From assembly GCA_000231825.2 (NCBI GenBank), contig JH720311.1:248787-278803 (forward strand): a DNA stretch of 30,017 nt, written 5' to 3'. The DNA comes from Tetrahymena elliotti 4EA. Taxonomy: Eukaryota; Ciliophora; Oligohymenophorea; Hymenostomatida; Tetrahymenidae. Shown here piece by piece: positions 1-11,266 of this stretch. Below the pieces are notes generated by a model. It was not told where the DNA came from. It did not search any database and was given only the letters and a program-made list of their open reading frames with translations. Both the position numbers and the translations under genes were made by a program. How positions within the stretch are numbered: the stretch's first letter is position 1; every line of letters begins with the position of its first letter.

Positions 1-1345
1 AATATTAATTATGTATTTTACATGAATGAATTAAGACTTGAATTCATGAGAGGCAGATCACTAAGTCATAATTTAAGTTGGTTTACATGAAATTTGTTTA
101 GCTCTCATTAATTAATTCATTTATTTTATTTTTTTTTCAAATTTTTTTATTTTTCTCCTTTTTTCTTTTTTTGAAATATTTTTTAATTAAATATTATTAT
201 TTATATTAAAATAAAAGTTGGAATAAGATTGGTGATAAGGGTTCATAAGGATTAGGATCTGGTTTAGCAAAACACTCTAATCTCTCAATTTTGACTCTTA
301 ACCTCATGTAAAAAACTGTTTCAATATTAATTATGCATTTTAAATGAATGAATGAATGAATAAATATTTGAATTTATGAGAGTCAAACAACTAACTAATA
401 ATTGAAGTTGGCTTCCATAAAATTTGTTTAGCTCTCATTAATTCATTCAATTTTATTTGTTCTTTTCAGATTCAATTCAAATTTTTTTGTTTTTCTTTTT
501 GTTTGAAATGCTCCTTCATTAAATATTTAGATTTATAATTTTTTAAAAGTGGTAATAAAATTGGTGATAAGGGTTCATAAGGATTAGGGTCTGGTTTAGC
601 AAATTGCTCTAATCTCTCAACTTTAACTCTTAGCCTCAAGTAAAATTACTGTTTCAATATGATAAGAATGAATATAGACTTGAATTTATGAGAGACAGAT
701 AACTAACTAATAATTTAAGTTGGTTTACATGAAATTTGTTTAGCTCTCATTAATTCATCTATTTTCATATGTTTTTTTTCAAATTTAATTAAATTATATT
801 TGTTTTTCTCCTTTTTTGAAATATTCTTTAATTAAATATTAATTCAAAAGTTGGAATAAGATTGGTAATAAGGGTTCATAAGGATTAGGATCAGGTTTAG
901 GAAAATGCTCTAATCTTTCAACTTTGACTCTTAACCTCATGTAAAAAACTGTTTCAATATTAATTATGCATTTTAAATGAATGAATGAATAAATAATTGA
1001 ATTTATGAGAGTCAAACAACTAACTAATAATTTAAGTTGATTCACATGAAATTTGCTTCGCTGTCATTAACTCATTTATTTTTATTTGTTTTTTTTCCAA
1101 TTTAATTATAACTTTTTTTCTTCTCTTTTTTGAAATATTCTTTCATTAACTATTATTATTTATTATTTTTTAAAAGTGAGAATGAGATTAGTGAAGATGG
1201 CTCATAAGGATTAGGATCTGGTTTATAAAAATGCTTTAATCTCTCAACTTTGATTCTTAACCTTTCGTAAAACAGTGTTTCAATATTAATTATACATTTT
1301 TAAATGAATGAATGAATAAAGATTTGAATTTATGAGCTAAGGAAA
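1..1345. repeat. Tandem array of ~300-330 bp units (four units plus a partial fifth)
   Basis: Recognisable unit starts (aatattaattatg or a variant) fall at about 1, 323, 656, 956 and 1282, giving periods of about 322, 333, 300 and 326 bp. Each unit carries an ATGA-type microsatellite, a T-rich stretch, a block around gttcataaggattaggatc, and an end resembling ctgtttcaatat. The fifth copy breaks off near 1345. The array starts at the window edge, so its true length is unknown. The best conserved block is about 100 bp and is open on the minus strand in the ciliate code in all four full units (see findings). The copies differ by scattered substitutions and small indels, so the array is not recent. 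Confidence 0.85.
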
Positions 1346-2365
1346 ACTTACTAATTTAAATTTTTTCATTTTTGAAATATTTCTTGAATTAAACATTAAT
1401 ATTTATAATTTTTAAAAGGAATAATAAGATTAGTAAATTTAGTTCTTCAGGATTAATATCATTATTAATTAAAACAAAAAGATTAGTTAAATTATCATCA
1501 GATTTGTTACGATACTGATGATTTTTAAAGAAAAGAAGGATGTTACTTCCTTTTAAATTAATCTAAATATTATAAAACATTAAATGATGAATTAAAATTA
1601 TCTTTTTGATAAAATTATTATTAATTACAAAATAATTATACTTAAAATCAATTCAAAATCTACATTTGAATATTAAAACCTATTTATTTATTTAAACAAA
1701 TTTCTTTTTATCAATTAAATCTATCTTTTAATTACTTTTACTTCATTTAAAATCTAATTAGAATTTTTTAAATTCCTAAATTAAAATCAGCTAATAATTA
1801 AATCAAAATATTTTTACAAATTCTAAAGTTTTCCCAAAAAAGTATCATAATTTCATTTATTCAATTGATATTAAAATATTTTTTAAAAATTCTAAATTAA
1901 AAAATTTGACATCTTTTCAAGTAAAAAAGAAGAAACACTTGATCATAGTGGATAGTAAGAGCTTATTATATGTATAATTAATAAAATACATATAAATTTA
2001 AAATTGCTTTTTTAAAATATAATGGAAATACAACAAAAGTCGAATATAATTATTTGGAAAATAATAGCCATTTGAAAATGATAAAAAACTAAATTGAAAT
2101 TAAATTTGGTAAATTTGTAGTTAAAAAATGTAGATTTTATCTTAATATTTTTTTATTTAAAACAACTTTTTTCATTTTATTTATTAACTTTATCATTCAT
2201 TTAGTATTAAATAAATTCAAAAAGATATTGTGATTTTATTCATATTTATTATTCAAATAATAGCTTTCAAAAATTAATTTTTCAAATTATTTAAAACAGT
2301 AAACTAAATCTGAATCACTAAATATTTATTCAATTAAATTAATATTCTTTTTTTTATTTAGCAAA
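1346..2365. other. Non-coding AT-rich spacer upstream of the coiled-coil gene
   Basis: About 1 kb of very AT-rich sequence without a codon-like pattern on either strand in the ciliate code. It presumably holds the promoter and 5' leader of the gene starting at 2366. I see no specific motif. Confidence 0.6.
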
Positions 2366-4141
2366 ATGAATAATTAAACTACTCATCCTCCTCAGTATCG
2401 CTTTAGCGTTACTGAAGTCTAAAAGAAGGATGGAGATTATATAGATCCAAATGATGCTATTTCTAAGAAATTATAAGAATAAGTTATGTTAATGAAAAAG
2501 AGATAGGAAGAATTGTTAAAAGAGCTTGAAGAAATTGATAAGAATCCGTTATCTATAAATGTTTAAAATGAGAATTAATAGCCAAATCAATAAGTTAATT
2601 AAAAATAGGAAAAGCCTGCAACAGCTCCTAAGAATGCAAAAGGATCAAAATTTAATAAAAATATGAATAATAGAAGTGCTAGAGAGCAATAAATATTAGA
2701 TGAATAAAAGGCTAAAGAAGCTCAGAAGCCAGAAAAAAAGGAAGATTTTTCATAAAAAGTAAATTAAATGAATGTGAAGCTATTTGAGATGCAGCAAAGA
2801 GTTAAGCAAAAAGAAGTTGAAAGAATTAAAAGGGATTAAGAAGATAAACTATTTCGCTTAACTAAGGATAGAATAATCATTAAAAAGTAGACTGAAAAGG
2901 TAAAAGCTGAATTAAATATGAAAAATAGTAAACTGAAAGAATAAATTGAGAAAGCAAAAGTTGTAAAAGATTCTTTACAATAAAAGCACAAAGATGTTGC
3001 AGAATCAAAACAACAGAAAGAATAAAATATAAGAAAATTAGAATCAAGAGCGATGCAGTTAGATTATGATTTAGAATAATAAATTGATATTATAGCTAAA
3101 ACTGATGGTATTCTTAGTTCTTTAAAGATTTAAATTAGAGAAAGAGACAACGAAGTTAAGAATTTGAATGAAAACATAAGAGTTGAAAATCTTGAATACT
3201 AAAAGTTATTAAATGATCTAGGAGATATCAAGAAACAAATAACGAAACTAGAATTTGATTAAAATAAAATTAGAGATGAAAGAGAAAGATTAGTTAAAGA
3301 GATAGAAAAGAAAAATGATTAAAACAACAAAAAATATACATCATTATATGAAGATTTCTTAAAACTAGAATCAAAAAAATCTGAAAAATAAGTCTAAATA
3401 AGCTCCCTCAAAAGAGAACTAGAAAAGAAAAAAGAAAAAATTATTGATTTAAAATCTGATAATAAAATTATTGAAAACAAAGTAGAAAACAATGAAAGGC
3501 TCAGAAGAAAAATTGAAAAAAAAGAAAAAAAGGTACTCAATTATTATTACCAAAAATGATTGAAAGAATGTATTAATGAATTATTTATTTATATTAAAAA
3601 GATTTTTGGATTAGAAGCAGAAATAGAGTCTCAAAAAAAATAAAAGAGAGTTGAAATAGTTGAGAAAGTAATTGAAAGACCCCTTGTCATTGAAAAGCCA
3701 GTTATTGTTGAAAAACCAGTTTTGATTAAGGAAGAAATAAGAATTAATGAACCTATATAATTAGAAATAGTGAGAGTTAAAGGAGAGATAAATAATCTAA
3801 GCAGAGCAAATAATGAAATGGTTAATGAAATAGATTACTGGAGAAAGAAATGCTTAGACCTAGAGGATACTCAAAAAATCAGATAAGAGTAAATTAGAAT
3901 GAATCATGAAAATGAAAAATTACTCATTCTAGAAAAAATAAAAGGAAACCAAGCAAATGCACGCTCTATTTCTGATAAGATATCAGCCATTTATACAGAA
4001 ATAGAAGCTTTAATTAAAACTAATGAATCCAAAAATGCACAATTAGGAAAGTGTTTGAGTGAAATTTACAATAAAAACAAAAACCTAGAAAGTGTTATTA
4101 TGACCTCCACTTTCCCAGCTTAGTTAAATACAACTTATTGA
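2366..4141 (+). CDS. Long coiled-coil cytoskeletal-type protein, 568 aa, two exons
   Basis: Read with TAA/TAG as Gln, the frame runs from ATG at 2366 to 3532, crosses a 69-nt GT-AG intron (3533-3601), and continues in phase to TGA at 4139-4141. Without splicing it would hit TGA at once. The first 120 residues or so are Gln/Asn/Lys-rich with a mobile look. Residues from about 125 to 400 are almost continuous heptad-like Lys/Glu/Leu/Ile sequence, predicted coiled coil. At about 406-441, just after the intron, is a short run of valine/glutamate/lysine/proline repeats (VIEKPVIVEKPV) resembling the repeats of alveolins and epiplasmic proteins. A second coiled-coil stretch follows. No enzyme motif, signal peptide or membrane segment is visible. 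The composition suits a ciliate cortical or basal-body structural protein, but the role is inferred only. The start is preceded by AAAA, as is common in ciliates. Confidence 0.82.
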
Positions 4142-4944
4142 TTAATTGACTTATTCTGAAATAGCCAATGCTTATAGATTCCTTTTATATATTAAATACT
4201 TAAATAATTTCTCAAACTCTTACTTAGCATCACAAAAATATTAATTAATTCATAAATTTTTATTATAGTCTATTGATATTTGTATATAGAATATATTTTA
4301 CTTAGGGTTTTAACCTATTTCAATTTTAAAGTTAAATTAACTGCTTTATGTTACTTTTAAAAGGTGAAACTCAAAAGAGAATCATATGAATCTTTTAAGA
4401 AAACAGATTAAATTTAAAATATGTTTTCTTTTCAAACGAAACATATTATATTATTAAACACAATCTCTTTATTTATTTTTGGAAAATTATTTGAAGTAGG
4501 TTTAGGATAAAAACATAGTTGAGACTTAGCATTTAAGTTAAAACAAAAATAAATTTATTCAAAAGAGAAACTCCTGCAAACTAATAGCCAAAGATGGTAA
4601 CTATCCTAATTGATAAATTATTTCTAACTTATTATTTCAAATTAATATAAAGATTGAAAAGACCAATATTTATTAGATTCATTTCCAAAAAACATTTATA
4701 ATTATAAAATAATATATTAATTTTATGGTTTGAATATAAAAATTAGATATTTTTTAGATACATTAAGTTAGTAGATGTTTGATTGATTATTTGTTTTTTT
4801 TGAAATTTAGCTGTTTAACAATCAAATTAAATTTGATTTAAAATGAATTTAAAGCTTAAAGTTAAACATAAAAAATAGAACTACTGAAATGATAAATTGA
4901 AATAAATTAATAAAAATATGTTATAATTAAAATTGAGTTTATTT
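4142..4944. other. Convergent intergenic region
   Basis: About 800 bases between the 3' ends of a plus-strand and a minus-strand gene. It is AT-rich with no convincing reading frame, and presumably contains both 3' UTRs and polyadenylation signals. Confidence 0.6.
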
Positions 4945-5391
4945 TCATGAATATATTTATTGGTTTTGTAGAAGCGATTGAAGTCTTGAGCGAGTTTACT
5001 CTAAGTCTTTTTAAAGGAATTCCACATCCTGATTAAATTATTTGAATTCTTACTGCATGCTTCTTTATAAGAAATTGCATTTTTGTTGAAAAGGATCTTC
5101 CAAAAATAACTTTCGTTTGAGAGGAGATATTTTAACTGTTGTAGAGTTATTATGCTAAGATGCCTGCTTAAATTATTTATTTTGAATTAAATCTATTTCA
5201 TTTATAATATTGATTGCTTCTGACTATTTAGTAAGTTCCTTTTTAATATTTTATTACTTTTTCTCTAAAGGAGATGAAGTAGATAATTATGACATAGAAG
5301 ACTGAGATTGAATAGAAGTTTTGCTTTTTTCAAGCTCTTTTTCTAATTACTGCAAAATTTAAAGAGAGTTTTAAATAATGGCTTTGCTCAT
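4945..5391 (-). CDS. Small intronless coiled-coil protein, 148 aa
   Basis: On the minus strand an ATG (complement of 5389-5391) opens a frame of 148 codons ending at TGA (4945-4947), with about 20 TAA/TAG codons read as Gln. The protein begins MSKAIIQNSLQILQQLEKEL, a helical, Leu/Gln/Glu-rich stretch. A Ser/Thr-rich linker (about 24-41) follows, then basic and amphipathic segments, and a second coiled-coil-like region near the C-terminus (about 105-145). No known domain is recognisable. In support of a real gene, base content is clearly richer than the flanks and the amino-acid use is balanced, unlike chance open frames here. It lies tail-to-tail with the gene ending at 4141. The function is unknown. 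It could be a subunit of a coiled-coil complex, but nothing decides which. Confidence 0.7.
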
Positions 5392-7306
5392 CTTTCTTTT
5401 AATTCTATCAATTTAATATTCAAATTAAACCAAATTTAGATAATTTAATAAAATTTATTTCAATGGAGATCTATCTATCTATTTATTTAGCTATTTTATA
5501 TTCTTTATTTATTCTATAATATTTAATTATTTAAATGGTTATTTTATTGTGTTTTTCTTTGTTTGATACGATTTTTTATATTTTAAAGTGAATAAGATCT
5601 TTACAAATTTAAAATTTTTTTATAAAATAAGAAAAAACTAAAATAAAAAATGAGTTTACAAAATATTTTTTAATATATTTATTTCATCATTTCAGTATTT
5701 CAAATAAAAAAATATTAAAAATAAACCTAAAATTATAATTTAATCTAATTCAAACTGATTGTATATTTTCATGAGAAATGCTAAAAAACAAATATAAACA
5801 AAAGTGAAAAGTTAATGAACATCTTATAATGATGGTTGCTTTCTTTTTTAAAATTTACTTTTAAAAATTGAGATATTTTTTTATCTTAATACAAATTTCT
5901 AAAGAAAATTATTTATTTTTGATTAAGAATTTAAAATAAGCTGATAATGCTATACTTTATTTGTTTAGATTTTAAATGATTCTATTAATGTTTGTATGAA
6001 AAAATTAATTTAAAGATTTTTTCAAACAAGTATTTAATATTAAATCCTTGTCTTTTATTTTGTTACTTATGTATTTGTATGAATTAAATCTTTATTAATA
6101 ATTATTTTGTTAAATATAATTTAAAAAAACTTTAGCGAGTTAATTGATTGTTTTTTGTTAGTGTGATTTCAATTAATCTGAGTAAACAAATATGTCTTGA
6201 TGAATACTTCGATTACATTTTTTATTTATTTTTAAATAAATGCATATCTTTATTTAAAATAAATTGATAAAGCGGATTAGTTTATTTTTCTATTTAGTTG
6301 ATTTATTTTATTCTATTGATATCAATCATTTTGAATTATTTTGAATTGAGAAATTTCAAAAAAAAATATTAAAATAATCTTATTAATATTTTTAGATTAT
6401 TACAAAAAATGAAATTAAAAACTATGTCAAACAGCTACTTTATTATTTCTTAAACTAATTTCATAAATTTTTAATTTAGAAATTTCACTAAAAATCTTAA
6501 AATAAATATTTTTGAATAAAACTAATAAATAAGTCAATTTGTTTCTTGAATACTAAAAAATTAAAGATAAATTTGAAAAGCAAAAAAGATTACTTTATTT
6601 AGAAGCCAATTTAAGAATTAAAATGTGAAATTACTAGAATAAAAATAATATTAAGAAATGTGGTCCAGTTTATTAATTAATAAATAGAATATAGTATGAA
6701 ATATTTTTGCTTTATGATTGAAAGATATTTCATCAATTAATAAATAAAGAGAAGATTTGTTTTCAGTTTGCTTCTTATCTAATTTGTTTGAGAATAGAGA
6801 GGGAATTTTAGAATGTCTTGTTTATCATTCTTATCTTGATGATTAATTGATTTTTTTTAATTAACAAAAATTAAATTTTTTAAAGATTTTAAATCTAATG
6901 AATATATGTTAAATGAGTTTTTGTTTGCATGCTGATTAAATGTATTAAGTGATTGATTGATTCTATTTCTTCCCCAGTTCTATTCTTATTGTAAATAGAT
7001 AGATCGACATTCATTTATTGAATGAATGAATGAATGATTAATTGATTGATTGAATTGTTTTGAAATAATCAAAAACGATGAAATTAATAATAAAGCAATT
7101 ATATTTGATTTGAAAGGATTTGCTTGTAAATTACATGATTGTTTTGCTTGTGTATTGTTAATTGTCATTAAATAAAATAAGATTAAAACATATCCGAATT
7201 TAAAATATAAAAAATAAATTCACAAAATATAAATAAATAATAAGAAGAAGCATATATTCTTTAAGATTTACTAAAAATTAATAAGTTAAATAGCAATACA
7301 AAAATT
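5392..7306. other. Non-coding divergent spacer with simple repeats
   Basis: About 1.9 kb between two divergently transcribed genes. It is AT-rich and contains a tetranucleotide repeat at 7009-7057. One minus-strand stretch (about 6850-6490) stays open when only TGA is a stop, but it is rich in Phe/Ile/Leu/Tyr in the way random AT-rich DNA is, and I do not call it a gene. Confidence 0.5.
7009..7057. repeat. ATGA/TTGA tetranucleotide repeat with inverted symmetry
   Basis: CATTCATT is followed after a few bases by (AATG)n and then (ATTG)n. The first part can pair with the second as a short hairpin. Similar ATGA/TTGA/GTTT runs recur at 10746-10777, 11147-11164 and about 13089-13104, and within the array at the left end. 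Confidence 0.75.
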
Positions 7307-8998
7307 ATGAGTTACTTGGATGCCATTAAAGATAACTAGGGAGGTTTCAATTTCGATTTATGCTTGAGGTAATTAGGCAGTTTTATTTCAATTTTGCTCA
7401 GATTAGCCATCTTTTATTTCATATTGGATATTTAGCAAGTTAGTTACTTATTTACTAATCATTATATGTATTTTTAAAACAGAAATAAGGAATTAGTTTC
7501 CAAGCAAGTTGTTTCCAGCCCTCATTTCACTAAGACTGGTACTACTATTGTAGGTTTAGTTTATAAGGTATTTTGATTTATTTAGCACAATAATTCAGCA
7601 GAATATTCTTTTTTCGCTAGCTCACTTCTTTAAATAATTATAAAAATAAAGGATGGTGTTGTTTTGGGTGCTGATACCAGAGCTACTGCTGGCACTATTG
7701 TAGCTGAAAAGTGTTGCAGCAAAATTCACTATATTGCTCCTAATATGTATTGTTGTGGTGCAGGTAAAATAACATAATTTTCAATTAAAACAACATATTA
7801 AGATTATTTTAAATTAAATAGGAACTGCTGCTGGTAAAAAACATTAATTTATTGATTGATCATTTATTTGTTCAAAAAAGAAAAGAAAAAGCAAAGCTTT
7901 ACATGAAAATATCTTCAACAAAGTTATTTGCTTTTGTTATTAAAGAGAGTTTCAAATACAAGCAGATTATTTGATTGTTTGCTTGTATGCTTGATGAATA
8001 ATTATTTGTTAAATGTATCAAAAAATGACGAAATTAATGCATATTTTTGATTAAAATAGATACTTAATGGGTTACTGATAGACTCTCTTCTGAATTAGAA
8101 TTATTGAGACTCAACACCAACAGATAATCTAGAATAGCTGGTGCTATTGCTCGTCTCAGAGAACATTTATATCAGTAATTATATTGAATTTGTTGATCAT
8201 GAATAATCATTAAATTTTTATTGAATTTATTTAAAGATATACCTTAAATAACTTATTCAATAATTTCTAAATAGATATCAAGGTCACGTTGGTGCTCACT
8301 TGATTTTGGGAGGTATCGATAGTTAAGGTCCTCAATTAGTATCTGTTGCTGCCCACGGTTCATTCTCTTATCTTCCTTATGCTACTATGGGTTCAGGTTG
8401 TTTGGCTGCTATTGCTACTTTAGAATCAAAATATAGAGACGATTTAACTGTAATTGATAATTTATTTATTTGTCGATTCAAATAATTCTTTTCAAAAAAA
8501 TAGTTTTTAACATTTTATTTTTAAAACAGGAATAAGAAGCTATCGATTTAGTTACTGCTTCAATTGAATCTGGTATTGTTCACGATTTAGGGTAAATATA
8601 AATAAGTAAAGAATTAATAGGTTTTATTTAAAATAATTAATATAAAATAGTTCTGGTTCTAATGTTGATGTGTGTGTTATTAAAAGAGATCCTAAGGTAG
8701 ATGTTAAAGTAGATTACTTGAGACTTCATAAGACGTACATTTTAATCTTGATTTCAAATCGTTATGTAATTCTATTTTTTAAAAATTAAAAGCGATAACA
8801 ATTCAAGACTAAACAAGCCATTCCCTTACAAAGCTATTCCTAACAACCACCGTAATTATTACAACATAATTTTGACTAAAAAAAGATTAAATATTCTTAA
8901 ATTAAAATATAGCCTTCCATAGATAATTCAATGTTCCCATCGAAAAAATTCCTGTAAATGTAGATCCTACTAAAAACGAAATGGAAGTAGAAAATTGA
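7307..8998 (+). CDS. PSMB7: 20S proteasome subunit beta-2 (PSMB7/Pup1 type), 283 aa, ten exons
   Basis: Catalytic beta-2 subunit of the 20S proteasome, the trypsin-like protease site of the core particle. Exons are 7307-7368, 7483-7567, 7652-7763, 7822-7833, 8060-8174, 8275-8449, 8530-8591, 8651-8734, 8793-8851 and 8913-8998. All junctions are GT-AG, all phases agree, and the sum is 852 nt. A propeptide of 40 residues ends in Gly40. Mature Thr1 (residue 41) starts [20 protein letters not shown], with the conserved Asp17 and, further on, Lys33. The CCGAGTAADT and MGSG segments and the LGSGSN motif are those of the beta-2 family, and the C-terminal arm typical of PSMB7 is present. Codon use is strongly Tetrahymena-like for a highly expressed gene (AGA, GGT, GCT). 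Exon 4 is a 12-nt microexon encoding part of the conserved GTAAD turn. The gene is intact and should be active. Confidence 0.96.
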
Positions 8999-9311
8999 TA
9001 GAGCAAATTCATTTTTGGCATTAATTTTTTATAAAATATACTTAAAATAAAAATAGAATATAATTTAATGTAATTTCAAACATATATTTTTAACCACTCC
9101 ATCCATATGCGTATTTTTACCAAAGTTAAAATTTGTTTCAAATTAACTCAATCTTTTCAATTCAATATTTTTATAATCTTATTCAAACATATTCATTTCA
9201 TCAATAATTATTTTTGAAATAATCAAACTCAAACTAAAATAAGTTTATTTTACAAATTTAAAATCAATTAGAATATTTAAAAAAATAAATTAATATCAGT
9301 ACCATTGTTAA

Positions 9312-9884
9312 AATCTAAAGCAAGTAATCATATTACTTAATAAAACTTAAATTTAATTGAAAATATTTAATAATAATATTCAATCATCAAGCAAAAAGCC
9401 TCATTGTCTAATAAAAATTAAATAGAATCAATTATTGATTTATCATAAAATTACTCAGTTAAATGATAGTTAATTTCACAAAAAAATTTTAATAAAATTT
9501 ATTTCTTACCATTTTTCTAATTTTTTTTGACACTAATCAGAGTAATTTTAATTTAAATACATTTATTTATCTTAAATGATTCTAATTACTTTAATATTTT
9601 GTTAAAACTCAATCCAAATTAAATTATTTGAATTTGTCATCTCATAATTGAATGAAAAATTTAATAAATCTGTATTAAAAAAGACTAAATTTAATTTTGC
9701 TACGAGCAAATAATCGTATTACTGAACAAATCATTTATAAAAATCTATCCAACACAAGTTAATTTAATTATGTTAATAGCAAGTAATAAATATTACTGAA
9801 TAAAACTTTAATTAAATAGAAAATTTTTAATTCTAATGCCAATAATTAAAAATCTAAAGCTAATAATCATATTATCAATAAAGC
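9312..9884. repeat. Four degenerate copies of a palindromic element
   Basis: The copies lie at about 9312-9345, 9704-9728, 9774-9806 and 9850-9884. The first holds a perfect 7-bp inverted repeat with a 3-bp loop, AAGTAAT-cat-ATTACTT (9322-9338). The others keep the same arrangement with changes (for example AAGTAAT-aaat-ATTACTg). The flanks (aatctaaagc before, aataaaact after) are shared by at least two or three copies, so the repeat unit is longer than the dyad. Confidence 0.6.
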
Positions 9885-10745
9885 TCTAATTTCATTCAAT
9901 AAATTTTTTCTAAGAAGTATAAAATTCATGTGATTATTTCATCAAATTATCAAATTGATATTTCTTTTTATTTTAGTAAAATGTTTGTTTAGAAATTAAT
10001 CAGAATAATTAATAGTTTTTATTTGACATATCAAACTAGTTGTTTGGAGATTTCTAAAAAAAAAATCCAAATTAAAGATATTCAGCTTTATCATCCAAAA
10101 ATGAAAAACGGAAAAGTTATGAAGGATAGTGATTTAATAACACTCTATTCAAAATGAGTTAATTTTTTTATGTTACCAATTAGAAATATTATACAAGTGA
10201 TTAGAATATTGATAAAAATACTTATAACTATTACTAAACAGTATTTATTTATTTAGTTAATTAATTTATATTTATTTTTAATGAGAATGAGCAAAGATGA
10301 GTTGTTATTTATTATCTATCGATTTTTTTATAATTAATTAATTTATTTAAGAATCTGCATAGGTAAGAAGCTTTAAATTGTTTTATAATATTATGATTGC
10401 AATTAAGAAAGTTAGTATTGCTTCTTTTATTTAACTATGTATGTATGTATAAATTCTATTATTTGTTTATTATTCAGTATTTAAGAAAATTGTTGGTTGT
10501 TATTTATATAGTAAATGTTTGTTTCTATATTATTATTACATTATTGCTTTAAAACATTTAAATAAATCATCGACATTTGTTATTTTTTAATTGTTTATTT
10601 TTATAATTATATTATATGAGGAGCAGTCAATAAAGTAAATTGCTTTCAATCAATTAATTGAATATGTATTTCTAAGATGACATCTGACTTATCTCTCTCT
10701 TTTCTTTTCTGTAGAAAATAAAAACGCGAAGATATTGTTTTTTAT

Positions 10746-10777
10746 TTTGTTTGTTTGTTTGTTTGCTTGCTTGCTTT
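10746..10777. repeat. GTTT/GCTT tetranucleotide run
   Basis: Uninterrupted TTTG units pass into TTGC units. This is a simple-sequence tract of the kind scattered through the non-coding parts of this window. Confidence 0.8.
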
Positions 10778-11146
10778 TATGTTTTTTAAGTAGATAAATG
10801 ATTTATATGAGATTTTTAGCGTTTGGATTGAATCAGTATTTATTTAACTGCTTTATATTATTTATTTTAACAGGGGATCTTACTTTAAGGTAGTAAAGTG
10901 TTCATTTAAGCTTAATATTTGATTGTATTATTCATATTAAAATTGGGCTATTATCTGTGGAATTATTAATGCTAATAACCATTTGTGATTGAGAAACTTA
11001 ATATATAAAATTAAATAGTTAATGATGAAACTTTTAATGAGCTAATAATTGATTGATTAAACATAACTAATTTTAACACAATCAATCAGTGGTATGTATG
11101 ATCAAATATTCTATCTATTAATTGATGAATAAATAATGCTTTTACA

Positions 11147-11164
11147 GATTGATTGATTGATTGA
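11147..11164. repeat. ATTG tetranucleotide run
   Basis: Four consecutive GATT units in non-coding sequence downstream of the laforin gene. Confidence 0.75.
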
Positions 11165-11266
11165 TACAATTTAGGTTTGATCATTTTTAGTTGGACTAAA
11201 TTATGAAGAAAAGTAAATTTGAAACTAAAAGTTCTTTCTATTTTTTCATTTTTTGTTTAATTGAAA

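Larger units (their letters stand above)
8999..11266. other. Large non-coding convergent region with palindromic and tetranucleotide repeats
   Basis: About 2.3 kb between the 3' ends of the proteasome and laforin genes. It contains four degenerate copies of a palindromic element (9312-9884) and microsatellites (10746-10777, 11147-11164). One 58-codon frame at 9981-10157 is too short to call. No other gene-like pattern was seen. Confidence 0.5.

Noticed and set aside
839..1045. 68-codon minus-strand frame in the tandem array
   Set aside because: It is one copy of the tandem repeat. ATGA-length differences shift the frame in other copies, so it is not a single gene. The conserved block is treated as a finding instead.
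6490..6850. Long minus-strand frame open with TGA-only stops
   Set aside because: The composition is that of random AT-rich sequence (Phe, Ile, Leu, Tyr), without the base-content rise seen in real exons here.
9981..10157. 58-codon plus-strand frame beginning MFVQKLIRIINSFYL
   Set aside because: With TGA as the only stop, frames of this length are common by chance in such AT-rich DNA. There is no domain, and no neighbouring exon could be joined to it.
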